Positions 8,989 through 17,205 of a stretch of DNA of 64,000 nt are shown here, piece after piece. The first letter of the stretch is position 1; each line of letters starts with the position of its first letter. The notes under the pieces were generated by a model. It was not told where the DNA came from, made no database searches, and saw only the letters and a program-made list of their open reading frames with translations. The stretch spans positions 372,001-436,000 of the forward strand of contig NZ_FWYF01000003.1 of the NCBI RefSeq assembly GCF_900176375.1. The letters run 5' to 3'. The DNA is from Reichenbachiella faecimaris (GTDB lineage: Bacteria > Bacteroidota > Bacteroidia > Cytophagales > Cyclobacteriaceae). A program made the translations under genes and the position numbers.

Positions 8989-9009
8989 ATCTTAAATTTA
9001 GTTTCAAAT

Positions 9010-10215
9010 TTGCCGATTATTACGCGTAAAAAAAACGGAAATAGTTCTTTACACCCAAATCCTAAGATTATTCAACCCTCTTATAGAAATCTAATCCTTG
9101 TATGTTTTTTCTGTTTAGTTGTAAACAGTGGCGGATTTGCACAAAATTTACCATTATTTAATAACCCCGAGTTGTTAGAAATGGTAGATCGTGGGGGGGA
9201 TTATATATATAATCAGGAATTCAGTTTTGCTGAAAAAGTGATAGACTCTCTTGAAAGAAAATTGCCAGAACATCCAATTGTCCCTATGATGCGAGCCATG
9301 AGCTGGGCGTGGCGAGATCAACCTATACGCATGTCCAGCCCTGTTTATTCTCAGCATGAAAAATATTTGATGGAAACAATTGCTAAATCAGAAAAAATAA
9401 GTGCCAAAGATTCCAATAATCTGGAAGCTATGTTTTTTGAGATGTCTGCTCACGGCTTGTTGGCCGAATATTATGCACAGGAAGGAAGTAGTTTCAAGGC
9501 AATATCCCAAGCTAAGCAAACCTATAATCTCATAAAAAGGACAATGGAACATACTGCCAAAAGCCCTGAATTACTCTTTTTATCTGGTTTGTATAATTAC
9601 TTTCGGGAAAAATATCCCGAACGCCATCCCATGTACAAATCTTTTGTTTGGATTTTCAAATCTGGAGATATCAAAAGAGGGCTTATTCAACTAGACAGTG
9701 CAGTGCACCACAGTAAAATAGTGAAAATAGAAGCAGGCTTGTATCTCTCATACATCTGGCTGCGATATGAAAACCGTGCAGACAAGGCGAGATATTATTT
9801 AGAAAGGTTGCACAAAATGTATCCAGCCAATGACTATTTCAAAGCGAAGTATCTAGAATGTTTGATGCGTCAGAAGGATTATTCAAATGCTTTGCCACTG
9901 ATTCAATCTTTAGAAAAGCATCAAAAACCTTATTTTAAGATGTGTGGAGAAATATTTCATGGGGTGTATTTAGAAAAAGTCGATCACTCATTGGCCCATG
10001 CAAAATTACTTTACGAAAAGGGATTGGCTACAGGAGCTAAATCTCCAGATCGCGGCGAGTACTATAGAAGTATTGCTTATTTGGGACTTGGGCGTTTGGC
10101 TGAATCTAATGGTGACATGGGCTTAGCTGCTGAGTACTATGAGAAAACCATTGATCTAGATGAAACGGATTGGATGACAGCCGAGGGTGAAGCGCGACTT
10201 GAAAAGATAGATTAG
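9010..10215 (+). CDS. Exported TPR protein (paralogue of 39777-40940)
   Basis: About 401 residues starting at TTG; no ATG lies before the hydrophobic segment NLILVCFFCLVVNSGGFAQ, which is probably the signal peptide, so the true start may be further in. The rest is helical tetratricopeptide-like repeats ending GLGRLAESNGDMGLAAEYYEKTIDLDE. The block LLFLSGLYNYFREKYPERHP, followed by KSGD..RGL.QL, aligns with LFGDALYNYYSVWIPENYPI and RDGD..LGLSQL in the second TPR gene. Likely periplasmic scaffold; no enzyme motif. A YigZ-like gene starts three bases downstream. Confidence 0.75.
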   Translation: MPIITRKKNGNSSLHPNPKIIQPSYRNLILVCFFCLVVNSGGFAQNLPLFNNPELLEMVDRGGDYIYNQEFSFAEKVIDSLERKLPEHPIVPMMRAMSWAWRDQPIRMSSPVYSQHEKYLMETIAKSEKISAKDSNNLEAMFFEMSAHGLLAEYYAQEGSSFKAISQAKQTYNLIKRTMEHTAKSPELLFLSGLYNYFREKYPERHPMYKSFVWIFKSGDIKRGLIQLDSAVHHSKIVKIEAGLYLSYIWLRYENRADKARYYLERLHKMYPANDYFKAKYLECLMRQKDYSNALPLIQSLEKHQKPYFKMCGEIFHGVYLEKVDHSLAHAKLLYEKGLATGAKSPDRGEYYRSIAYLGLGRLAESNGDMGLAAEYYEKTIDLDETDWMTAEGEARLEKID

Positions 10216-10218
10216 AGA

Positions 10219-10818
10219 ATGGCCGAATCTTATCGCATCATAAAATCGCCTACTGAGGGCTTTTACAAGGAGAAAGGGAGTAAATTCTTGGGTTTTGCCT
10301 ATCCAGTCAATTCATTGGAAGAAGTCAAGGAAACACTCGAAGGACTCAAAAAAGAATACTACGATGCGCGTCATCACTGCTATGCCCACGTGATAGAAGA
10401 TGATCAGCATCAGCTCATTCGCGCCAATGACGATGGGGAACCTAACCATTCAGCAGGAGACCCTATTCTGGGACAAATCAGATCCTTTGAACTCACAAAT
10501 ACGCTAGTAGTAGTGGTTCGCTACTTTGGTGGAACCAAACTTGGGGTCAGTGGTTTGATTCACGCTTATAAAACGGCTGCAGAAGAAGCCCTGCAAAAGG
10601 CAGCAATAGAGGTAGTGGAAATCAAGCAGGACTTTAGGGTGGAATATGGTTATGAAAAAACCAGTGACGTTATGCGCATCATCAATGATTTTGGTGTAGA
10701 AATCAAAAATCAGGAATTCATGGAAATCTGTACTTTGTTTGGCAGGATTGAACCTGAAAAATTCGAAGCTCTGAAGGATAAACTGAGCCTTATTCAGCTC
10801 ATCGCGCGAAAACTTTAA
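10219..10818 (+). CDS. yigZ: YigZ/IMPACT family protein
   Basis: A 199-residue protein with the UPF0029/IMPACT N-terminal signature: YYDARHHCYAHVI, RANDDGEPNHSAGDPILGQI and VVVRYFGGTKLGVSGLI, followed by a ferredoxin-like C-terminal domain (about 135-199). The molecular role is unsettled; eukaryotic IMPACT regulates the GCN2 response, and bacterial members bind nucleic acid or ribosome-related partners. It starts three bases after the TPR stop codon, suggesting an operon. Its end overlaps the convergent rlmN gene. Confidence 0.93.
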   Translation: MAESYRIIKSPTEGFYKEKGSKFLGFAYPVNSLEEVKETLEGLKKEYYDARHHCYAHVIEDDQHQLIRANDDGEPNHSAGDPILGQIRSFELTNTLVVVVRYFGGTKLGVSGLIHAYKTAAEEALQKAAIEVVEIKQDFRVEYGYEKTSDVMRIINDFGVEIKNQEFMEICTLFGRIEPEKFEALKDKLSLIQLIARKL

Positions 10819-11861
10819 TTCTTATTGGCGAGTTGCCCACATGCCGCATCAATGTCTTTCCCTCGGCTTCTTCTCACATGTACATTTACACCTTTATTGG
10901 TCAAAAACTTGGTGAAGTTATTCAGGGTATCTGCATCTGCATTTCTGTAGTTAGCCTCGGCGATGGGGTTGTATTCAATAATGTTAATTCTTGCAGGTAC
11001 ACGTTTCCAAAATTCATAAAGCTCCTTGGCGTCTTGCAATGAATCATTAAAATCATAGAAGAGAATGTACTCAAACGTAATTTTGTTTCCTGTTTTCTTG
11101 TAGAAGTAATTGAGTGCTTCTCTCAACGCTTCCAAGGTATTGGATTCATTGATAGGCATGATTTTGTTACGCTTCTCGTCATTGGCCGCATGAAGTGAGA
11201 GCGCAAGGTTAAATTTTACCTGATCATCAGCAAGTTTTTTTATCATCTTGGCAATTCCAGCAGTGGAAACCGTGATGCGCTTAGGAGACATGTTGAGCCC
11301 ATCAGGTGCTGTGATTCGATCTATGGATTCCAATACATTTTTGTAGTTGAGCAGGGGTTCGCCCATACCCATGTACACAATGTTAGATAGTGGTTTTTCA
11401 TAGTTTTGCTCAGCTTGGCGCGCCACAGCCACTACTTGGTCATAGATTTCGGAGGCATCCAGATTACGCTCACGATCCATATAGCCTGTCGCACAAAACT
11501 TACAACTGAGTGAGCAACCCACTTGAGATGACACACAGGCGGTCATTCGTTCATCTTGTGGAATAAGGACACTCTCAATCAAATGATTATCGTGAAGTTT
11601 GAGTGCAGATTTGATCGTGCCATCAGTACTTTTCTGTTCTTTGTCGACTAGGGCTGGGCGAATAGTAAAGTGAGCCTTTAATTGGTCTCTAGTAGATAAG
11701 GACAAGTTTGTCATATCATCTATGGACGTTGCAGACTTCTTCCAGATCCACTCGTGGATCTGTTTTGCACGAAAGGGTTTTTCCCCAATTCCAGATAGGA
11801 ATTGTGAAATGTCTTCTTTGGATGATTTTCTTAAATCTATTAGCGCTGCTGCCTCACTCAT
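10815..11861 (-). CDS. rlmN: 23S rRNA (adenine-2503-C2)-methyltransferase RlmN
   Basis: Radical-SAM dual-specificity methyltransferase acting on A2503 of 23S rRNA and A37 of some tRNAs. The radical-SAM cysteines are in GCSLSCKFCATGY (CxxxCxxC), and the methyl-carrying C-terminal cysteine is in DIDAACGQL. GMGEPLLNYKNV is the family GGEP-type motif. The 348-residue length is normal. It needs a [4Fe-4S] cluster, linking it to the suf operon in this window. Confidence 0.97.
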   Translation of the reverse strand: MSEAAALIDLRKSSKEDISQFLSGIGEKPFRAKQIHEWIWKKSATSIDDMTNLSLSTRDQLKAHFTIRPALVDKEQKSTDGTIKSALKLHDNHLIESVLIPQDERMTACVSSQVGCSLSCKFCATGYMDRERNLDASEIYDQVVAVARQAEQNYEKPLSNIVYMGMGEPLLNYKNVLESIDRITAPDGLNMSPKRITVSTAGIAKMIKKLADDQVKFNLALSLHAANDEKRNKIMPINESNTLEALREALNYFYKKTGNKITFEYILFYDFNDSLQDAKELYEFWKRVPARINIIEYNPIAEANYRNADADTLNNFTKFLTNKGVNVHVRRSRGKDIDAACGQLANKN

Positions 11862-11883
11862 GGTGCAAAGATACCGCTAAAAA

Positions 11884-12294
11884 TCAGCCTACGAAATCAA
11901 TTTTTTTGTGAGAACCATCACAGTAGGGTTTGTTTTCGGATGCGCCGCATCTGCAAAAAGCAGTGGCCTTGCTGTCTTTGGTGGTTTCTCCTCCTGCGTG
12001 CTTGATTTTCATATTGCCATACACCATCAGAGGGCCGTTCGGCATTGTTTCTACAATGGTTTCCTGGCTTACTGCAGTCTTTTGATCCTCATGGACAATG
12101 GACAAAGCACCTGAGGGGCATTTAGCTACCTGTGCAATGATATCTTCTGATAGAGCTCCTTCGATATTGATCCATGGTCTTTGTTTGGGATTGAATACCT
12201 TTGGGAGCCCATGAAAACACTTTTCAGAATGAATACAAAGGTCTGATTGCCATTTCACGGTGACTTTATCGTTCGAATAGTGTTTGATAGCCAT
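11884..12294 (-). CDS. Dual Fe-S protein: divergent 4Fe-4S domain plus CDGSH domain
   Basis: A 136-residue protein. The N-terminal half has the C.HS..C.. ...C.SGAL pattern (CIHSEKC, KCPSGALS) of the Fer4_19 divergent mono-cluster ferredoxin domain. The C-terminal half carries CRCGASENKPYCDGSH, the CDGSH [2Fe-2S] signature (C-x-C-x-n-C-x-x-x-H), about residues 113-128. A role in electron transfer or redox sensing is likely; the partner is unknown. It lies divergent to the 12411 gene with about 115 bases between them. Confidence 0.9.
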   Translation of the reverse strand: MAIKHYSNDKVTVKWQSDLCIHSEKCFHGLPKVFNPKQRPWINIEGALSEDIIAQVAKCPSGALSIVHEDQKTAVSQETIVETMPNGPLMVYGNMKIKHAGGETTKDSKATAFCRCGASENKPYCDGSHKKIDFVG

Positions 12295-12410
12295 GACTTT
12301 AGATATTTGGTTTCTCTATAAATTTAATGAATTTAAGATTCCGCTTTTACTAAAACTGGGTTATCTTCCGTCGCGATTAATTCCTATAACCAAACCCATT
12401 AATTTCTCCT

Positions 12411-13019
12411 ATGACGGGACTTTCATCTCCTTGGTATCGTTCGCTTTCTTTTATCTTTTTGTTGAGTTTGCTCTACGCTAACAAGTCAGAGGCGCAACGG
12501 CTGGAGTATGATGTCATCAAAGGAGATAAAACAGTAGGATATATGCTGGCTGAGAAGAAGATAAAAGGAGATTCTGTTTTCTATTACATTGAAAGTGAGA
12601 CCAACATTAAGATGCTACTCACATTTACGGTTCATTATACCTTAGAAGAGTTGTATGTAGCTGGTGTTCTGGTTAGTGGGTCTGCAGAAAGCACATTGAA
12701 TGGCAATTCCAGAACTAAGTCTAAGGTATGGATGGAAGGGAAAGAGTATGTCGTAGAGGTAAATGGATATGAAGAAATGAGGAGTTCAGATCCTATCTCT
12801 TATTCAGTTCCAGAGCTTTACTTTTCTGAGCCAGGAAAAAAGGAAGAGACGTTTTCTCAACAGTTTGCTGAATATCTGATTGTAAAAAAAGATGAAGAAC
12901 ACCTCTTTACGTTGTATTCAGAAGATGGGAGAAATACGCACACTTATGAAGACGGTGTTTGCACGCATGTGAAACTAAATCGTACCTATGCTTCTTTTTA
13001 TTTCCAATTGAAACAATAA
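12411..13019 (+). CDS. Exported DUF6134-like protein
   Basis: A 202-residue protein with a signal peptide (FIFLLSLLYANKSEA-Q) and a mature part made mostly of beta strands (RLEYDVIKGDKTVGYMLAEKKIKGDS, KVWMEGKEYVVEVNGYEE). It resembles the DUF6134 group of Bacteroidota exported proteins; I know of no function. It appears to be periplasmic or outer-membrane associated and single-copy here. About 85 bases separate it from the M16 protease gene on the same strand. Confidence 0.65.
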   Translation: MTGLSSPWYRSLSFIFLLSLLYANKSEAQRLEYDVIKGDKTVGYMLAEKKIKGDSVFYYIESETNIKMLLTFTVHYTLEELYVAGVLVSGSAESTLNGNSRTKSKVWMEGKEYVVEVNGYEEMRSSDPISYSVPELYFSEPGKKEETFSQQFAEYLIVKKDEEHLFTLYSEDGRNTHTYEDGVCTHVKLNRTYASFYFQLKQ

Positions 13020-13104
13020 TTGACAGCTGATATCTCGTTGTAGCCTTCAGTCAAAGTCTGCTACCAACTGTGTTGATTCTGACCTATTTTTAATAAATAT
13101 CAAA

Positions 13105-15921
13105 ATGTACTTTATGAATATCCTACAAAAGCATTTTTTCATTGTTCTCGTCTTTGTATGCTCACTGCAGGTTAGCGGGCAAGAACTGACACTTGAGGAT
13201 AAAATTCCTTTTGATTCTTCAATCAGAACGGGTACACTAGATAATGGACTTAAGTATTTCATAAAGAAAAACATCAAACCTGAGGATAGAGTTGAATTGC
13301 GACTTGTGGTCAATGCAGGTTCAGTTTTAGAAGACGATGATCAGCGAGGATTGGCTCACTTTACAGAGCACATGGCTTTCAATGGATCTGAACATTTTGC
13401 CAAAAACGAGTTGGTCGACTATCTACAATCCGTAGGGGTGAAATTTGGTGCCCATCTGAATGCCTACACTTCCTTTGACGAGACGGTATATATCCTCCCT
13501 ATTCCCTCAGATGATGAAGAGATCATTGACAAAGGACTGACTATTCTCCAAGACTGGGGAGGTAACCTATTGTTTGAACCAGAAGAAATCGAAAAGGAAA
13601 GAGGCGTTGTCATTGAGGAGTGGCGGCTAGGACAAGGCGCACAGATGCGTATGGTTCAAGCCTATCTGCCCATCATATTCAAGGAATCCAAGTATGCCGA
13701 GCGATTGCCCATAGGTACCAAAGAAACTCTAGAGACTTTTGACCCCGAAACTATTAAGAGATTTTATAAGGATTGGTATAGACCAAATTTGATGGCGATA
13801 ATTGCCGTTGGGGATATTGATGTAGATAGGATGGAAGCCAAAATAAAAAAACAGTTTTCTTCTTTCAAGAATCCAAAAAATGAGCGTTCTCGTGAAGAAT
13901 TTGGTATTCCAGATAATGCAGAGCCATTAGTAGCAGTCGCATCAGACAAGGAAGCAACCAACACCATCTTCAAAATCATGTACAAGTCAGACCCTGAGGA
14001 AATGACAACAGGCGAAGATTATAGAAGCGCACTTATCCAAAGCCTATTTACCTCAATGATTAATCAGAGACTGAGAGATTTGCTTCAAGAAGCCAATCCA
14101 CCCTATTTATATGCGTCTACTTCTATTGGATCATTCTTGGCTAGGAGCAAAAGTGCTTTTTCTTGTTTTGCTGTTCCTAAACCAGATGATATTGAAGGTG
14201 GAGTACGCACACTAATGAATGAGATTAAACGTGTGGAACTACATGGATTTATGGCATCTGAACTGAAAACGGAAAAACTGAATTTGATGGAAGCTTATGA
14301 CAGAGCCTATAAAGAAAGGGATAAGACAGAATCAGAAGCACTAGTCAATGAATTGGTTAGCCATTTTCTGGAAAAGGAGCCCGTTCCAGGTATCGAATAC
14401 GAATATGAGTTTGTAAAAAACTATTTGGAGGAAATTAGTTTGGAAGAAGTAAATGCTATCATTGGAAACCAAATAACTGAAGAAAACCGTGTAGTGTATC
14501 TTACTGCTCCAGACAATGAAGAAATCACCCTTCCAACAAATGAAGATTTATTGGCATGGGTGAAGGCTTCGGACGAGAGCATTCCAGAACCACTTAAGGA
14601 ATCAATTTTGAGTGATCAGCTCATTAAAACGGAACCAATCCCTGGTCGTGTTGTAGAAGAGACAAGTATTGAATCCTTGGAAGTTACTTCGCTAAAACTC
14701 TCAAATGGGGCTCAGGTTTTTATTAAATCTACTGATTATAAAAATGATGAAATTCAGTTTATGGCTTATCGAGAAGGTGGTATTTCTTTGGCTGAGGATG
14801 AAAATTATTGGTCAGCATCTTTCTCTACAAATATAGTAGCTCTCAGCGGTGTGGGAGCGTATTCTTATACTGACTTGCAGAAAGTGCTGGCTGGCAAATC
14901 AGTAGGTTTGCAGCCATATTTGAGCGATTTAGAGGAAGGGTTTAGAGGAAGTACAACTCCCAAAGATCTGGAAACGCTATTGAAATTAACCTACTTGTAC
15001 TTTACTGAAATCAGAAGGGATGAGTCGGCTTATCAATCTTTGATGCAACGTAACATGGCCTTTTTGACAAATGTCATGTCTGACCCAAATTATTTTTATC
15101 AGGACCAAATGGCGAAAATTTTGTCGCAAGGGGAAATGCGAGGAGGAGGAATTCCTACCATAGACGATTTGCAAAAGGTAGATCATGATCAGGCATTAAA
15201 GTTTTATAAAGAAAGGTTTTCAAGCCCTGGAGATTTTACTTTTTGGTTCATTGGCAACATTGATGAGAATGTCTTGATACCTATGATCGAGAAATATCTG
15301 GGATCTATATCAAGCACTCAGGCTGAAACTTGGGTAGATCGTGGCGTGAGGCCACCATCAGGCATGGTAAGCAAGAAAATTTATAAAGGATCAGAGCCAA
15401 AAAGCTCCGTGAGTATGATCTTTACAGGAGAGATGGAATACAGCAGAGAAGAGTCCTATCACCTGCGTTGTCTGAGCGAAATACTTGATATACGTCTGGT
15501 TGAAATTCTGAGAGAGGAAAAGGGTGGTGTCTATGGGGTGGGAGCTTCAGGATATGGAAGTAGATCACCTTATGAAAATTTTGAATTTACGATTAGTTTT
15601 CCATGTGGGCCAGACAATGTAGATGATTTGGTTGCTGCTGCCATTGCTGCCATACGTGAGATACAAAATGATGGCGTGTCCGACGAAAATCTTAATAAGA
15701 TAAAAGAAGCACAAAGAAGAGATCAGGAGCTTCATTGGAAAACCAATGGCTATTGGATGAATGTCTTAAAAACTTATCATGTCAACGGCTATGACTATGA
15801 GGACGTCAATTGGTTGAACCAGAGAATTGAAGACTTAACTGCTGAAGATATTCAGCAGGTAGCCAAAAAATACCTGAATCCTGAGGAGTACATTCAGGTA
15901 GTTCTGTATCCTGAGGAGTAA
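13105..15921 (+). CDS. Exported M16 family zinc peptidase (pitrilysin-like)
   Basis: A 938-residue metalloprotease with a signal peptide (HFFIVLVFVCSLQVSG-Q). The inverted zinc motif HFTEH (HxxEH) lies near residue 90, and the distal glutamate is likely in ERGVVIEEWRLGQ. A second, non-catalytic M16 half spans about 500-938 (LRLSE.L.IRL.EILREEKGGVYGVGASG). The domain arrangement and length match two-lobed pitrilysin-type proteases, probably periplasmic, degrading peptides. An ATG nine bases downstream would also preserve the signal peptide. Not coupled to the neighbours; it converges on a phosphoribosyltransferase gene. Confidence 0.93.
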   Translation: MYFMNILQKHFFIVLVFVCSLQVSGQELTLEDKIPFDSSIRTGTLDNGLKYFIKKNIKPEDRVELRLVVNAGSVLEDDDQRGLAHFTEHMAFNGSEHFAKNELVDYLQSVGVKFGAHLNAYTSFDETVYILPIPSDDEEIIDKGLTILQDWGGNLLFEPEEIEKERGVVIEEWRLGQGAQMRMVQAYLPIIFKESKYAERLPIGTKETLETFDPETIKRFYKDWYRPNLMAIIAVGDIDVDRMEAKIKKQFSSFKNPKNERSREEFGIPDNAEPLVAVASDKEATNTIFKIMYKSDPEEMTTGEDYRSALIQSLFTSMINQRLRDLLQEANPPYLYASTSIGSFLARSKSAFSCFAVPKPDDIEGGVRTLMNEIKRVELHGFMASELKTEKLNLMEAYDRAYKERDKTESEALVNELVSHFLEKEPVPGIEYEYEFVKNYLEEISLEEVNAIIGNQITEENRVVYLTAPDNEEITLPTNEDLLAWVKASDESIPEPLKESILSDQLIKTEPIPGRVVEETSIESLEVTSLKLSNGAQVFIKSTDYKNDEIQFMAYREGGISLAEDENYWSASFSTNIVALSGVGAYSYTDLQKVLAGKSVGLQPYLSDLEEGFRGSTTPKDLETLLKLTYLYFTEIRRDESAYQSLMQRNMAFLTNVMSDPNYFYQDQMAKILSQGEMRGGGIPTIDDLQKVDHDQALKFYKERFSSPGDFTFWFIGNIDENVLIPMIEKYLGSISSTQAETWVDRGVRPPSGMVSKKIYKGSEPKSSVSMIFTGEMEYSREESYHLRCLSEILDIRLVEILREEKGGVYGVGASGYGSRSPYENFEFTISFPCGPDNVDDLVAAAIAAIREIQNDGVSDENLNKIKEAQRRDQELHWKTNGYWMNVLKTYHVNGYDYEDVNWLNQRIEDLTAEDIQQVAKKYLNPEEYIQVVLYPEE

Positions 15922-15927
15922 GTAGGG

Positions 15928-16437
15928 TTAGAAAAGATATACGCCTTTGTCATTTCCTTTTAGCACCACTTCTACATGCTCATTGATGCTAGTAGCCAAT
16001 TCATATCCCTTGTATTTGGGATAGATAGGAAAGGACTTATGGCTCCTGTTTACCATTACGCAGACCTCTATTTTTTTAATATTGGTATTCAAAAAAGCTT
16101 TTAGAGCGAATGCTGCCGTTTTCCCAGAGTTGAGTACATCATCAAAAAGTACAATAGATTTTTTGGTCAATTGTTTTTCTTCTAGATTATCAATGTGAAC
16201 CTCTTCCATAAAAGGTGCTTCTTTATTGATATCTACTCTAACTACAGAAGTTTTGAGAGGTGAAATTTTTTCAAGCTCCTTGCTCATCATAGAGGCAAAT
16301 ACAAAGCCGTTGTCAGAGACGCCGGCCATGATGAGGTGTTTTTCGTCGAGGTTGTTTTCATAGATTTCGTATGCCATTCGCACGATCCTTTGATCTATTT
16401 GAATGGCATTCAAAATCAGGTTTTTTTCTTTTGTCAT
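15928..16437 (-). CDS. Phosphoribosyltransferase (PyrR-like)
   Basis: A 169-residue type I phosphoribosyltransferase. The PRPP-binding loop is IVLFDDVLNSGKTAAFAL (about residues 97-114). The hood region resembles PyrR and related uracil/orotate enzymes. The substrate is not clear: PyrR, a nucleobase salvage enzyme and an orphan regulator are all possible. It starts six bases after the Lrp-like gene's stop on the same strand, so it is probably co-transcribed with that regulator. No pyrimidine biosynthesis genes are nearby. Confidence 0.85.
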   Translation of the reverse strand: MTKEKNLILNAIQIDQRIVRMAYEIYENNLDEKHLIMAGVSDNGFVFASMMSKELEKISPLKTSVVRVDINKEAPFMEEVHIDNLEEKQLTKKSIVLFDDVLNSGKTAAFALKAFLNTNIKKIEVCVMVNRSHKSFPIYPKYKGYELATSINEHVEVVLKGNDKGVYLF

Positions 16438-16443
16438 ACAGAC

Positions 16444-16926
16444 TTAATTATCCGCTGGCACAGGTACTTCCTTGCTATTTTTAAAGGTAGAAAGTATCAC
16501 CATAGACTGCAAGCTATCAACGATATCAATGTCACTTACTTTCTCAAGCATGAGTTGCTGATAGGAGGCAATGTCCTTAGCCACAATTCTCAGTATAAAG
16601 TCACCCGACCCTGTGATGTGATGGCATTCAATGATTTCTTCAATATCAGAGATTCTACTGAGAAAGGTCTCGATATTAGGTTTGTTGTGTCCCTTGAGAG
16701 AGACTTGAACAAATGTATTAACACCCAACCCTAACATGGCAGAGTCCAGCTCTGCATGATAGCTCTTAATAATCCCTGAATTTTCGAGTTTTTTCACCCG
16801 TTCCAAAGTAGGAGCAGGAGACAATCCGATCTCCTCGGATAGCTTAGCATTGGTAATTTTACCATTAGCCTGTAAAATCTTTAAGATTTTTCGGTCTGTT
16901 TTGTCAATTTTCGTGTTGCCGATCAT
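16444..16926 (-). CDS. Lrp/AsnC family transcriptional regulator
   Basis: About 160 residues: a winged HTH domain (KIDKTDRKILKILQANGKITNAKLSEEIGLSPAPTLERVKKLENSGII, residues 5-52) followed by a RAM/AsnC effector-binding domain (about 65-155, with HHITGSGDFILRIVAKD). Family members sense amino acids and bind as octamers. The ATG chosen gives the usual short N-terminus; another ATG lies six bases upstream. A 17-base dyad sits about 60 bases upstream and could be an operator. It heads a two-gene operon with a phosphoribosyltransferase, which may be its target or share its effector. Confidence 0.93.
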   Translation of the reverse strand: MIGNTKIDKTDRKILKILQANGKITNAKLSEEIGLSPAPTLERVKKLENSGIIKSYHAELDSAMLGLGVNTFVQVSLKGHNKPNIETFLSRISDIEEIIECHHITGSGDFILRIVAKDIASYQQLMLEKVSDIDIVDSLQSMVILSTFKNSKEVPVPADN

Positions 16927-16985
16927 TAGCATTTGCAAAATATTCTTCGGTTCAAAATTAGTAAGATTAGAATTTATTCTATATC

Positions 16986-17002
16986 AATAATGAAATATTA
17001 TT
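16986..17002. promoter_or_regulatory. Dyad upstream of the Lrp-like gene, possible operator
   Basis: AATAAT, a five-base spacer, then ATTATT makes a dyad in very AT-rich DNA about 60 bases before the regulator's start. Position and symmetry suit an autoregulatory Lrp site, but AT-rich dyads also arise by chance, so this is weakly supported. Confidence 0.3.
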
Positions 17003-17205
17003 ATTTCAATAGAATGTTTTTAATTTGAGTTAACGGGTGTTTGGTTGACTTTGTGAGAACAAGCCTAATGAGAAGCTACCTTATGAAAATTTGACCCTTA
17101 ATGCATAAATGCCCATTCAAGACATTTGTAATTAATTTCAGGCTTTTTTTATTGTAATGTCGGGAAGAGGTCAGCGTTTCTGTCTTATGGTATGGTCTGA
17201 ACAAG

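Noticed and set aside
16939-17205. Possible small RNA or gene between the Lrp-like and PKD genes
   Set aside because: Only AT-rich sequence and the listed dyad are visible; no ORF with start context and no recognised RNA.
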